A stretch of 64,000 bases of DNA from JACCTU01 sp963809175 (lineage in GTDB: Bacteria; Actinomycetota; Thermoleophilia; Gaiellales; Gaiellaceae), in NCBI GenBank assembly GCA_963809175.1, contig CAWEIK010000001.1, positions 558,001 through 622,000 on the forward strand. Reading direction: 5' to 3'. Positions within the stretch are counted from its first letter, which is position 1, and every line of letters begins with the position of its first letter. A program made the position numbers and the translations under genes. Below, one piece after another: positions 20,187 to 28,616 of the stretch. A model generated the notes under the pieces. That model worked only from the letters and a program-made list of their open reading frames with translations. It ran no database searches and was not told where the DNA came from.

Positions 20187-21511
20187 GAGTGAGCGCACGC
20201 GCGTAGTCCGGGCGCTCCAGGCCGAGCTGCTCGAGGAGGAGCGGCGCGATCCCGGTGATGCTCCCCGGCGCCGGTCCGAGCCCGATCGTGAGCACCGGAA
20301 CCTCCGAGTCGCCGGCCAGCAGCGAGCCGTGGCTGCCGCCGCCCGCGTGGTGGCGGCCGGCGAGGTCGGTGAACTCGTACCCGGGAGCGGCAGACACGAG
20401 CACGTCTCCGCTGTTTCGGTTGCGAAGTGCCGCGGTCGCGCGGGCGAGACCGTCCGGGTACTCGGCGAGCACGTCGAGCCCTTCGCCTCCGTCGCGGCGA
20501 GCGACGAGCTCACCGTCCTCGAGGAAGAGCACGGTCTCCGCAGCAGGGTCGCCGTCCAGGCGCTGAGCCAACTCGCGCGCACGTCCGCCGCGAAGGTCGT
20601 AGACCATCCCGGCGCGGTTCGACGCCGTGATCACGACGTCGTCGACGCCGCCGAACGACTCGTGCAGCGACGTGGGCCGCTCGACGCGCGTCTGCCCATG
20701 GTCTGAGCAGACGACGACTGCGTAGCGCTCGAGCAGCGCGTCGGCCCCACCCGCCGCGTCGAGCAGGGCGCGCACGGCATCGTCCGCTCGCGCGAGTGCG
20801 GCGTGCGCCGAGTCCGGGCCTGCAGCGTGCGACGCGTAGTCGTAGTCCGGGAGGTAGTAGACGAGGAGGTCGAAGCCGTCGCGCGTCACGAGCCAGCGCC
20901 CGACCGCGCCGGCGTAGCGTGTCGTTCCCGCCGACCCGTCGCGTGCCCGGCCGGAACGGCGCACCGGTCTCGTCGGACTCGAAGAGATTGAAGAAGAAGA
21001 ACCGCTTCGGGCCGTGCGCGGCGCGCGTCACGCCGGGGATGCGCGCGACATGCGGCGTGCGTCCGCGGTAGCAGATGATGTTCACGGCCGCTGCAACGCG
21101 ACCGGCGTCCTCGACCGACTCGTAGAGCGTCACCGCGTTCCGAGAGAGATGCTCCTCGTTCATGCGGAAGATCGCGTCGAGGATGCCGCGGCGGGTGCCC
21201 GCGCGGCGAAGCGCGGCGAACGACGAGCCGTACTCGACGAGTCGCTGCTCGCCGCGGTGGTACCAGACCAGGTGCGGGATCTCGTGCACGTCCGGGTAGG
21301 CGCCGGTCACGAGCGACGAGAGGCAGACGGGCGTGAGCGAAGGGAACACCGTCGCCGCGCGGCGGTACTCGCCGCGCTCGTGCAGCTCGGCGAGCGCGGG
21401 CGCGGTCCGACGCTCGACCGCGTCCTCGTACATCGCGGGGGTCAACCCGTCGATGACGATCAGGAGCGCCTTAGTCGCGGGCAAGGATCCGGAGCCCTGC
21501 GTGGCGCTCAC
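20179..21511 (-). CDS. Alkaline phosphatase superfamily (nucleotide pyrophosphatase-like) protein, frameshifted
   Basis: About 443 residues from GTG 21511 after repair. The N-terminal KALLIVIDGLTPAMYEDAV and TVFPSLTPVCLSSLVTGAYP carry the metal Asp and nucleophile Thr/Ser of type-I phosphodiesterase/nucleotide pyrophosphatases. LLVYYLPDYDYASHAAGPDS and VVCSDHGQT supply the second metal site, and GSHGSLLAGDSEVPVL the last His. The frame breaks near 20945-20947 (CCC run) between GAPFRP and ARDGSAGTTRY. No signal peptide is seen. The substrate could be a phosphodiester or phospholipid head group. Confidence 0.85.
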
Positions 21512-21878
21512 CTGCGCGCCTGCGGACGCGGAGCCCGAGCACGGGCAGCGCGAGCGCGACGACGTAGCCGAGCACCGGAACGAACGAGAGCCCAGCGAGC
21601 ACGAGCGCCGCGACCCCGACGAGGAACGCCGTGCCTGCACGGGTGCCACCGCGTGCGAGCGCGCCGCGAACGGTCGGGCTCGCACCGACGGCACCGAGCG
21701 CGCCGCCGACCGCGCCCGCGATCGCGCCCGCCCACTCGGCGAGGAACCAGCCCGCCGCTGCGGCGGTCACCAAGGTGACCAACAGCGCTACCCGAAGGTC
21801 GCGAACCACGGCGACTGCGAAGACGCCGAGCGCCGCGCCGAGCCCCGCACAGACGCCGAGCCAGTACCAAGTTCCCAC
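21471..21878 (-). CDS. Small polytopic membrane protein
   Basis: 135 residues if begun at GTG 21878. Four or five hydrophobic, Gly/Ala-rich stretches (LGVCAGLGAALGVFAVAVV, ALLVTLVTAAAAGWFLAEW, AGAIAGAVGGALGAVGA, FLVGVAALVLAGLSFVPVLG) are followed by a short basic tail. It overlaps the start of the phosphatase gene by 41 nt. The family is not recognised; a structural or transport role is possible. Upstream of 21878 the frame stays open, so the start is uncertain. Confidence 0.6.
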   Translation of the reverse strand: MGTWYWLGVCAGLGAALGVFAVAVVRDLRVALLVTLVTAAAAGWFLAEWAGAIAGAVGGALGAVGASPTVRGALARGGTRAGTAFLVGVAALVLAGLSFVPVLGYVVALALPVLGLRVRRRAGERHAGLRILARD

Positions 21879-21985
21879 CCGTTCGAGTGTACTGACGGAG
21901 TTTGAACCGCCAGTCAAGCGGGAATCAATCGGTTCCCTCACGTTTCACGCGTTTTACGGACCCGGCAACACCAGGAGGAGAGAAC

Positions 21986-22303
21986 GTGACCGACGACGCT
22001 CGGCCCTTGCTCGTCTTCTTCACGAGCGAGCGCTCCGGCCCCGCGCGCCGAATGGAGAGCTTGCTCGCACACCTCGCCCGCAAGGAGCGTGACCGCCTGC
22101 GCACGACGCGAGTCGACGTCGACGCCCGGCCCGAGCTCGCGGCCAAGTTCAAGGTCGAGGTCGTGCCGACGCTCGTCCTCGTCAAGGGCAAGCGTGTCGT
22201 CGGGAGGGTCGAGGGCCGCGCCAGCGCCCCCAAGATCGAGGAGATGCTCGCGGAGCACCTCCCCGAGCCGCCGCCGCTCGCGCCGGCTCCCGCAGCCGCC
22301 TGA
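21986..22303 (+). CDS. Thioredoxin-fold protein lacking the CxxC cysteines
   Basis: 105 residues from GTG 21986, chosen because AGGAGGAG lies at 21973-21980, an ideal ribosome-binding site. The thioredoxin fold is clear: LLVFFTSERSGPARRMESLL, then RVDVDARPELAAKFKVEVVP with the cis-proline, and LVLVKGKRVVGRVEGRAS. The active-site position reads R-S-G-P-A instead of W-C-G-P-C, and the protein has no cysteine at all, so it cannot do dithiol chemistry. A chaperone-like or scaffold role is possible. The C-terminus is Pro/Ala-rich (PEPPPLAPAPAAA). Confidence 0.85.
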   Translation: MTDDARPLLVFFTSERSGPARRMESLLAHLARKERDRLRTTRVDVDARPELAAKFKVEVVPTLVLVKGKRVVGRVEGRASAPKIEEMLAEHLPEPPPLAPAPAAA

Positions 22304-22320
22304 AATCCGATTTCCCCTCG

Positions 22321-22362
22321 CCCTGGGTAAGGACCCTTGCTCAGTACTGGGTACACCCAGGG
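22321..22362 (+). promoter_or_regulatory. Long-range inverted repeat in the leader of the CHRD gene
   Basis: CCCTGGGT (22321-22328) pairs with ACCCAGGG (22355-22362). They enclose 26 nt that also contain a short complementary stretch (GGACCC/GGGTAC region). It ends just before the ribosome-binding site GGGAGGAGGG. It could be an mRNA stem controlling translation; no riboswitch family is recognised. Confidence 0.35.
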
Positions 22363-22378
22363 GAGGAGGGAGCCACAC

Positions 22379-22928
22379 ATGAGGAAGTACCTGTTCGCTC
22401 TGCTCGTGCTCGTCGCGGCAGGGTCAACGCTGCTCGTCGCCGCGTTCGCGACCGCAGGCAGCGGCTCGCACAACGTCGAAGCCAAGGATGGGCTGAGTGG
22501 CTACGAGGAGACGCCGCTCACGTTGTCGACGACCGGCCACGGCTCGTTCGAGGCGAAGGTGTCGAACGACGACTCGAGCTTCGACTGGACACTCAGCTAC
22601 GACAATCTCGAGGGCGATGTCACGCAGGCGCACATCCACTTCGGCGGGCGTGGTCTCAGCGGCGGCATCTCGATCTGGCTTTGCGGAACGGCGAGCAACC
22701 CCGGCCCCGCTGGGACGGCGGCGTGTCCGGCGGCAGCCGGGAGTTCGGTCAGTGGGACAGCTGACGCGGCTGACGTCGTCGGTCCAGCTGGTCAGGGGAT
22801 CGAAGCCCTTGCGCTGGTCCGAAGCCCTCGCGGCGATCCGCGCCGGCAAGGCGTACGCGAACGTCCACAGCACGAAGTGGCCCGGCGGCGAGATCCGCGG
22901 GCAGTTGAACGACCCGAACGGCAAGTAG
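22379..22928 (+). CDS. Secreted CHRD-domain protein, frameshifted
   Basis: About 182 residues. The ATG at 22379 follows GGAGGAGGG. The signal peptide is MRKYLFALLVLVAAGSTLLV to about ATAGS. The CHRD fold is shown by LSGYEETPLTLSTTGHGSFE, DNLEGDVTQAHIHFGGRG and the terminal AYANVHSTKWPGGEIRGQL. A single extra base in the CCC at 22806-22808 breaks the frame after GPAGQGIE; the frame then resumes as RWSEALAAIRAGKAYANVHS. CHRD proteins are exported and of unclear function, sometimes calcium- or copper-associated. Confidence 0.88.
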
Positions 22929-22960
22929 CTCGAAGTCGAGCGAACGTGCGAGAGCCCGGC

Positions 22961-24082
22961 CTAGCCGGGCTCTCCGCGTTCCAGGCGCGAGATCACGTCG
23001 AGCCCGAACTCCGCGGCGCGCTTCCCGTCGAGCACGCGGTGGTCGAACGTGACCGACACGTGCCCGATCGGGCGCGCGACGATCTCCCCGTCACGGACGA
23101 CGGCACGCTCGGCGACCCGGTGGATCCCGAGGATGCCGACCTCCGGGTCGTTGATCAGCGGCGTCACGAACGAGCCCGAGAACTTGCCCGCGCTCGTGAC
23201 GGTGAACGTCGAGCCGCGCAGCTCCTCGGGCTTCAACGTGCCGGCGCGCGCACCGTCCGCGAGTCGACGGACTTCGGCGTCGAGCTCGTCGAGCGACAGC
23301 GCATCGCAGCCGCGAACGACGGGGACGACGAGGCCCTGGTCGGTGTCGATCGCGATGCCGAGGTCGCAGCGCTCGAGGAAGACGATCTCGTCGCCTTCGA
23401 GGCGCGCGTTCAGCTCGGGGAACTCCTGCAGCGACGCCGCGACCGCGTGCAGCACGGTCGGCACGAGGCGCTGCAGGTCGACGTTGCCGAAGTCGCACTC
23501 CTCGACCCACGTCACCGCGGGAATCGACTGCGCGCGCGTCATGTGCTCCGCGATCACGCGCCGCACGCCGCGCAGCCGCTCGCGTCGTCCTTCGGAGCCG
23601 CGTCTCGGGACCAGGTCCGTGGTCGTGGCCGCACCTCTCACGTCTTGTTCGGTGACACGACCCTGAGGCCCCGTTCCTCCGACGTTCTCGAGCTCGACGC
23701 CCAGCTCGTCTGCGAGCCGTCGCACGAGCGGCGTCGCCCTGACACGTCCACCACCGGCCTGTCCAGGGACCAGGTCCCGAGACGCGGCCGGCTTGGCCAC
23801 GGCCTGGTCGGTTCTCGACTGCGCCGGCTCAGCGACGGCGGCGGAGCCGTTGCCGATCACCACGATCACGCTCCCCACCGGAACGACGTCGCCCTCCGCC
23901 GCGAGGATCCGCGAGACGACGCCGGCCGCGGGCGACGGGATCTCGACCGTCGTCTTGTCGGTCTGGATCTCGACGAGCGGATCGTCCTCCGCGATCTCCT
24001 GCCCCTCGGCGACGAGCCAACGCGCGATCTCGCCTTCGGTGAGGCCCTCGCCGAGGTCGGGCAGCTTGAACTCGTAGGCCAC
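22961..24082 (-). CDS. Branched-chain/2-oxo acid dehydrogenase E2 (dihydrolipoyl acyltransferase)
   Basis: 373 residues from GTG 24082. The N-terminal lipoyl domain has VEIQTDKTTVEIPSPAAG, with the lipoylated lysine in TDK. The peripheral subunit-binding domain is ATPLVRRLADELGVELENV. The catalytic domain ends in VSVTFDHRVLDGKRAAEFGL with the active-site His and Asp. It transfers acyl groups to CoA. It is the last gene of an E1a-E1b-HIRAN-acetamidase-E2 run on this strand. Acyl specificity cannot be read; the single lipoyl domain and E1 sequences favour branched-chain oxo acids. Confidence 0.92.
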   Translation of the reverse strand: MAYEFKLPDLGEGLTEGEIARWLVAEGQEIAEDDPLVEIQTDKTTVEIPSPAAGVVSRILAAEGDVVPVGSVIVVIGNGSAAVAEPAQSRTDQAVAKPAASRDLVPGQAGGGRVRATPLVRRLADELGVELENVGGTGPQGRVTEQDVRGAATTTDLVPRRGSEGRRERLRGVRRVIAEHMTRAQSIPAVTWVEECDFGNVDLQRLVPTVLHAVAASLQEFPELNARLEGDEIVFLERCDLGIAIDTDQGLVVPVVRGCDALSLDELDAEVRRLADGARAGTLKPEELRGSTFTVTSAGKFSGSFVTPLINDPEVGILGIHRVAERAVVRDGEIVARPIGHVSVTFDHRVLDGKRAAEFGLDVISRLERGEPG

Positions 24083-24093
24083 GCGCCGAGGTT

Positions 24094-24951
24094 CTACCGG
24101 ATCGCGTCGTCGCGGAGCACTGCGTGCACCCCTTTGACCCCGTTCACGATCTGCGTCACGCGCAGATCGACGACGACGCTCGAGAGCGCCAGCGCGTAGT
24201 CCCGGTCGAGCTCGAACTCGCGCTCCATCAGGTCGAGCATCGTCGCCATCGCCTCCTCCGCAGCCAGATCGAGGTCGGCCGAGAAGCCGAACGCGATCCA
24301 GGACGCCCCCGTGCGGGCGATCGGGGTGCGAAGCTCGAGGTCCGAGAGCTCGAGCGTCAGCTCGGCGCGCTCGACGGGGCACTCGATCGCCGTGCCGGAC
24401 ACCTCGCCGTCGCCCTGCGCCGCGTGACCGTCGCCCGCCGAGAAGAGCGCGCCGTCGACGCTGATCGGGAGGTAGAGCGTCGTCCCGGCGACGAGCTCCT
24501 TGCAGTCGATGTTGCCGCCGGATCGGCGTGGCGGAGCGGTGGAGTGGCGCCCGGCTTCGTCGGGCGGCATGCCCATCACGCCGAGGAAGGGCGCGAGCGC
24601 GACGCGCAGCCCGCGCTCCGTGACACCGACGTCGTCCTCGAGCCGCCACTCGATCCTCGTCGGCTCGTGTGCGAGCGTGACGCCCCAGGACCCAGGCACG
24701 ACGCTGCGCACCCGAACGACGAGCGTGCCGCCGGCCTTGGCCCCGCGCACCTCGACGGGCCCGATGAGCGCGTGCCCCGCGTCGAGCTCCTCGTCGTACG
24801 GCTCGAAGCGCACTCCGTGCTCGTACTCCCAACCGGCGTTGGGACACGAGAAGGCGATCGTGTCTCCGGGATCGACCGACACGACCGGAGCAAGCTCGCG
24901 GGAGTAGTGCCCGTGCAAGACCCGACGCTCGTGCGGCAGCTCGTGGATCAC
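24094..24951 (-). CDS. Acetamidase/formamidase family protein
   Basis: 285 residues from GTG 24951, overlapping the HIRAN gene stop by 4 nt. It shows FmdA/AmdA signatures: NPGDT-like SVDPGDTIAFSCPNAGWEYE, GHALIGPVEVRGAKAGGTLV, LAPFLGVMGMPPDEAGRHST, GGNIDCKELVAGTTLYLPIS, and FSAGDGHAAQGDGEVSGTAIE. These enzymes hydrolyse short amides to ammonia and acid in the cytoplasm. Its placement inside a 2-oxo-acid dehydrogenase operon is odd and may indicate use of an amide-derived acid or a co-opted promoter. Confidence 0.88.
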   Translation of the reverse strand: MIHELPHERRVLHGHYSRELAPVVSVDPGDTIAFSCPNAGWEYEHGVRFEPYDEELDAGHALIGPVEVRGAKAGGTLVVRVRSVVPGSWGVTLAHEPTRIEWRLEDDVGVTERGLRVALAPFLGVMGMPPDEAGRHSTAPPRRSGGNIDCKELVAGTTLYLPISVDGALFSAGDGHAAQGDGEVSGTAIECPVERAELTLELSDLELRTPIARTGASWIAFGFSADLDLAAEEAMATMLDLMEREFELDRDYALALSSVVVDLRVTQIVNGVKGVHAVLRDDAIR

Positions 24952-25355
24952 GAGCGCGGGCTCCCGATCCACGCGTCGCGAGGCGCGAGCAGCACGCGCA
25001 GCCCGCCGCGCCGCCCCTCCTCCGCGAACTCCCTGAGCGAGACGGCCTGCCACTCGTCCGCGCGCAACGTGCGCGCCACCTCCGCGGGCACGTACCCGGC
25101 CTGCACGCGCCGCTCGGCGTCCCAGATCGCGATCGCGTTCGGGTCGTGCTCGTTGTCGGGCTCCGGCACGAGCGCGAGCGGCCGCCCGGGCGCGAAGCCC
25201 TCCGCCTGCACGTCGTCCATGCGGTAGCTGACCCCCGCGACCGGAATGACGTGGATCCGGGGGTCGTCTTCGCGAACGAACTGCTCGGTCGCGGCGTCCC
25301 GCAACCGGTAACCGGACCCGGCCCGCTCGAGCCACAGGCGCAGCCGCTCGCTCAG
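24948..25355 (-). CDS. HIRAN-domain protein
   Basis: About 135 residues. The HIRAN core is IHVIPVAGVSYRMDDVQ, ALVPEPDNEHDPNAIAIWDA and QAGYVPAEVARTL. HIRAN domains bind DNA ends and occur in SNF2 helicases or alone in bacteria. The start is uncertain: the open frame reaches a CTG at 25355 overlapping the E1b TGA (CTGA); the first conventional start would be internal ATG 25220 and would cut into the domain. It is coupled to the genes on both sides by 4-nt overlaps. Confidence 0.75.
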   Translation of the reverse strand: MSERLRLWLERAGSGYRLRDAATEQFVREDDPRIHVIPVAGVSYRMDDVQAEGFAPGRPLALVPEPDNEHDPNAIAIWDAERRVQAGYVPAEVARTLRADEWQAVSLREFAEEGRRGGLRVLLAPRDAWIGSPRS

Positions 25356-26326
25356 TATTCGAGCAGCTTCCGCGCGGCGTTCGCGACCCGCTGCACCGAC
25401 GGCATGTACGCGTCCTCGATCTGCCAGTACGGGTACGGGACGTCGTACCCCGTCACCCTGAGCACCGGCCCGCGCAGGTCGAGCATCGCCTTCTCCGCGA
25501 GCACCGCGGCGAGCTCGGCGCCGTAGCCGGCGGTGCGCGGCGCCTCCTGCACGACGACGACGCGCCCCGTCTTCGCGGCCGTCGCAAGGAGCGCGTCCTC
25601 GTCGAGCGGCTTGAGCGTGCGGATGTCGAGCACTTCGCAGGAGCACTCGCCCGCGAGCTCGTCCGCGACCTGCTCGCAGAGCGGCACCATCGACCCGTAC
25701 GCCACGAGCGAGACGTCCGTGCCCTCACGCGCGAGCCGCGCCTTGCCGAGCTCGACCACGTGCTCGCCTTCGGGAACCTCGCCGCGCATCGTCCGGTAGT
25801 GGAGCTTCGGCTCGAAGAGCACGACGGGATCGTCGGAGCGAATCGCCGCCGCGAGCAGCCCCTTCGCGTCCGCCGGCGTCGACGGGATCGCCACCTTCAC
25901 GCCCGGCGTGTGCACGTAGTACGCCTCGGGCGAGTCGTCGTGCAGCTCCGGCGCGCGCACGCCGCCGCCGTAGGGCATGCGCACGGTGATCGGAAACCGC
26001 ATCTTGCCGCCGGTGCGCCAGCGGTAGCGCCCGACGTGCGTGATCAGCTGATCGAGCGAGGGATACGAGAACGCGTCGTACTGCATCTCGCACACCGGTC
26101 GCCAGCCGGCCATGCAGAGCCCGACCGCGGCGCCCATGATCCCGGCCTCGGCGAGCGGCGTGTCGAAGCAGCGATCCGGCCCGAAGCGGTCGCGCAGTCC
26201 CGCGGTCGCGCGGAACACGCCGCCTGCGCGGCCGACGTCCTCGCCCAGGATCATCACGTCCGGGTCTCGCCCGAGCTCGACGTGGAAGCAGTCGTTGATC
26301 GCCTCGAGCAGCGTGAGCTCAGCCAC
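25352..26326 (-). CDS. 2-oxo acid dehydrogenase E1 component, beta subunit
   Basis: 324 residues from GTG 26326, overlapping the E1 alpha stop by 8 nt. Transketolase-like pyrimidine-binding domain: VMILGEDVGRAGGVFRATAG, FDTPLAEAGIMGAAVGLCM, and VRMPYGGGVRAPELHDDS. The C-terminal domain includes CEVLDIRTLKPLDEDALLAT and VVVQEAPRTAGYGAELAAV. It forms an alpha2beta2 heterotetramer with the neighbouring alpha subunit, using thiamine diphosphate. Sequence features match branched-chain 2-oxo acid dehydrogenases better than pyruvate dehydrogenase; this is judged by eye. Confidence 0.92.
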   Translation of the reverse strand: MAELTLLEAINDCFHVELGRDPDVMILGEDVGRAGGVFRATAGLRDRFGPDRCFDTPLAEAGIMGAAVGLCMAGWRPVCEMQYDAFSYPSLDQLITHVGRYRWRTGGKMRFPITVRMPYGGGVRAPELHDDSPEAYYVHTPGVKVAIPSTPADAKGLLAAAIRSDDPVVLFEPKLHYRTMRGEVPEGEHVVELGKARLAREGTDVSLVAYGSMVPLCEQVADELAGECSCEVLDIRTLKPLDEDALLATAAKTGRVVVVQEAPRTAGYGAELAAVLAEKAMLDLRGPVLRVTGYDVPYPYWQIEDAYMPSVQRVANAARKLLEY

Positions 26327-27368
26327 CGCGCAGCTCCCGGAGATCGTCCTCGAACGACGGCAGCGGCTCGACGTGCGCATGGTCGAACACGAGCGACACG
26401 TCGGCGGGCGGCTCGGCCTCGGCCTCGGCGATCCCGCGTCGCATCGTCTCCTGCGCCTCGACCTTGACCTTTGGGTCGACCGAGATGCCCAGACGCTCGA
26501 GGTAGCGCTCGTACCGGCCGACGCACTCGTTCTGCCTCTCCTCCTCGACGCGCTCGAGGTCGATGTACGCGCTCGGGTCGTCGGCCGTCGCGTGCGGCGC
26601 GGCGCGATAGGTGACCGCCTCGATCATCGTCGGGCCGCCTCCCGTGCGCGCGCGCGCGACCGCCTCGCGCGTCGCTTCGTACACCGCGAGCACGTCACCG
26701 CCGTCGACGCGGATCCCGGGGATCCCGTAACCGACCGCCTTGTCGACGAGCGCTTCCGCGCGCGTCTGCGCGGTGATCGGCGTCGAGATCGCCCACTGGT
26801 TGTTGTTGCAGAAGAGGACGAGCGGCGCGCCGGTGACGGCGGCGAAGTTCGCGCCCTCGTGGAACGCGCCCTCGGAGGTCGCGCCGTCGCCGAAGTACGC
26901 GATCGCGACCGCCGATTCGCCGCGCAGCTTCTTCCCCCACGCGAGCCCGGCCGCGTGGGGCACGTGCGTCGCGATCGGGACGCAGATCGACGCCACGTTG
27001 TAGTCGGCGGGATTCCACCAACCCGACGGATGACCGCGCCACCACTGGAGGATCACGCTCGCCGGCATCCCGCGGAGCAGCGCGATCGCGGACTCGCGGT
27101 AGCTCGGGAAGATCCAGTCCTCGTCCTCGAGGGCGTAGACCGAGCCCGCCTGCATCGCCTCGTGGTTCCAGAAGATCGCGTACGTGCCGATCCGCCCCTG
27201 GCTGTGGTAGACGACGGAGCGCTCGTCGTAGGTCCGGAGCAGGACGAGCGAGCGATGGAGCTCGACGAGATCCTGTTCGGTGAGCCCGTCGACCTCCCCG
27301 TCGGGGACCGCGTCGCCGTCGCCGATCACGCGACGGAGGTCGCGCTCGGCCGGAAGCACCTGCGCCAT
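26319..27368 (-). CDS. 2-oxo acid dehydrogenase E1 component, alpha subunit
   Basis: 349 residues from ATG 27368. The thiamine diphosphate motif is AIAYFGDGATSEGAFHEGAN through LFCNNNQWAIS. Other family marks are YDERSVVYHSQGRIGTYAIF, FPSYRESAIALLRG, and the phosphorylation-loop region YRAAPHATADDPSAY. It decarboxylates the 2-oxo acid and passes the acyl unit to lipoyl-E2. First gene of the operon; the 27-nt gap to the S41 gene upstream gives room for little more than a short leader. Confidence 0.93.
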   Translation of the reverse strand: MAQVLPAERDLRRVIGDGDAVPDGEVDGLTEQDLVELHRSLVLLRTYDERSVVYHSQGRIGTYAIFWNHEAMQAGSVYALEDEDWIFPSYRESAIALLRGMPASVILQWWRGHPSGWWNPADYNVASICVPIATHVPHAAGLAWGKKLRGESAVAIAYFGDGATSEGAFHEGANFAAVTGAPLVLFCNNNQWAISTPITAQTRAEALVDKAVGYGIPGIRVDGGDVLAVYEATREAVARARTGGGPTMIEAVTYRAAPHATADDPSAYIDLERVEEERQNECVGRYERYLERLGISVDPKVKVEAQETMRRGIAEAEAEPPADVSLVFDHAHVEPLPSFEDDLRELRGG

Positions 27369-27395
27369 CGCAGGGAAGTATCTACAAGGAACGGG

Positions 27396-28616
27396 TCAGC
27401 GAAGCGCCGCCTGGAGAGCCGGGTCGCGGCCCGCCAGCCAATCGGCGCTCGAAAGCTCCACGCGAACGTGCGGCTCGAGCGCGGCACGGGTGTCACCGTC
27501 CCGACCACGCTCCACGTACTGGGTCGCGACGAGCACTTCCAGGCCGAGGTTGGGCAGGACGAACGGAGCAAAGTCGCCCCACTGGCTGGGCGAGCCGCCT
27601 GGCGGCTCCCCGATCAGCCGAGCGCGGGTCGATTGCTCGACGTCTGCGGCGAAGTTGCCGGCGGCGGAGAACGTGGTCCGTCCCGTGAGGAGCACCGGCC
27701 GAGAGCGCCGGTTCACGACCTTGCTCGCGATCGCGTCGAGCAGCGCGAAGTACCTCGTGTTGTCACCGCCCCCGTTCTGGCGCACGTCGACGATCAGGCG
27801 CCGGAACGCCGGCTTGCGGGCGAGGCGCTTGATGCGCGCGGCGAGCTCACCGGCGTCACCGGTTTGCGTGTACGCGACGTAGACGAAGCGCCCTCGTTGC
27901 AGCGTCGTGACCGCCTGCTCGGTCCCGCGATAGCGGACCCAGAGCGGATCGCGAACACCGGGCGGCGCGGCCGGCGGCTGCCAGTAGTAGGGGAACCGCG
28001 CCCTGTAGCTCGCCGCGGCGATCGGGGCGAGCTCGACGTCCCGCCTGCCACTCGCCGACTGCAGCGTGAACGTCACGCGCTCGCTGTTCGTGATTCCGAG
28101 CCCGCGCAGCACCTCGGCGCAGACCAGGTAGTACGGGATCCGCTCGCGGAAGCTCCACTCGTTGTCGCGCGTGATCAGCGGTCGGACGCGGGCGACGACC
28201 TCGTCGATCGGCACGCCTTCGATCGCGACGAGCTTCGCGCCCGGCTCGTCCCCGCCGACGACCGTGAGCCCGTCCGAGAACCAGTAGGTGCGAAGCGGGT
28301 ACAGGCGCAGCGGCCGCGGGTGCGTGTGCAGCGTGTAGATGCCCGAGTGGCCGTCGCGCTCGCCGAGCAGCGCCAGCGTGCGCATCAGCTCCACCACGAG
28401 CTGGTCGCGGTCGAGCGAGGCGGCGCGGGCGGCGAGCTCGTCCACGCGGCGCGCGTACTCCGCGCGGGGAGTCGCGTGGTAGGGGTTCGGGTGGATCCGC
28501 TCGAGCTCCGCGGCGAAGAGCCGCACGTCGGACTCGGCCCCGGGCACCGCCTGCGGCGAGCTCCCCGCCGCGCAGCCGACCGTCGCCGCGACGAGCAACA
28601 CGAGGAGCAGCCTCAT
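27396..28616 (-). CDS. S41-peptidase-like lipoprotein (paralogue A)
   Basis: 406 residues; ATG 28616 overlaps the PadR stop (ATGA). The lipobox is in MRLLLVLLVAATVGCAAG. It has an N-terminal helical region (LFAAELERIHPNPYHATPRA), a PDZ-like stretch (GAKLVAIEGVPIDEVVARV), then the S41 core RRLIVDVRQNGGGDNTRYF, LLTGRTTFSAAGNFAADVEQ and LIGEPPGGSPSQWGD. The FSA serine fits the S41 nucleophile position, but the usual Lys is not clear, so activity is unproven. It is strongly similar to the gene at 29212 on the other strand. Confidence 0.82.
   Translation of the reverse strand: MRLLLVLLVAATVGCAAGSSPQAVPGAESDVRLFAAELERIHPNPYHATPRAEYARRVDELAARAASLDRDQLVVELMRTLALLGERDGHSGIYTLHTHPRPLRLYPLRTYWFSDGLTVVGGDEPGAKLVAIEGVPIDEVVARVRPLITRDNEWSFRERIPYYLVCAEVLRGLGITNSERVTFTLQSASGRRDVELAPIAAASYRARFPYYWQPPAAPPGVRDPLWVRYRGTEQAVTTLQRGRFVYVAYTQTGDAGELAARIKRLARKPAFRRLIVDVRQNGGGDNTRYFALLDAIASKVVNRRSRPVLLTGRTTFSAAGNFAADVEQSTRARLIGEPPGGSPSQWGDFAPFVLPNLGLEVLVATQYVERGRDGDTRAALEPHVRVELSSADWLAGRDPALQAALR

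Noticed and set aside
22337..24199. 620-codon frame starting at the CHRD gene
   Set aside because: Beyond the frameshift at 22806 it runs antisense through the E2 gene. Only the first 145 or so codons are real.
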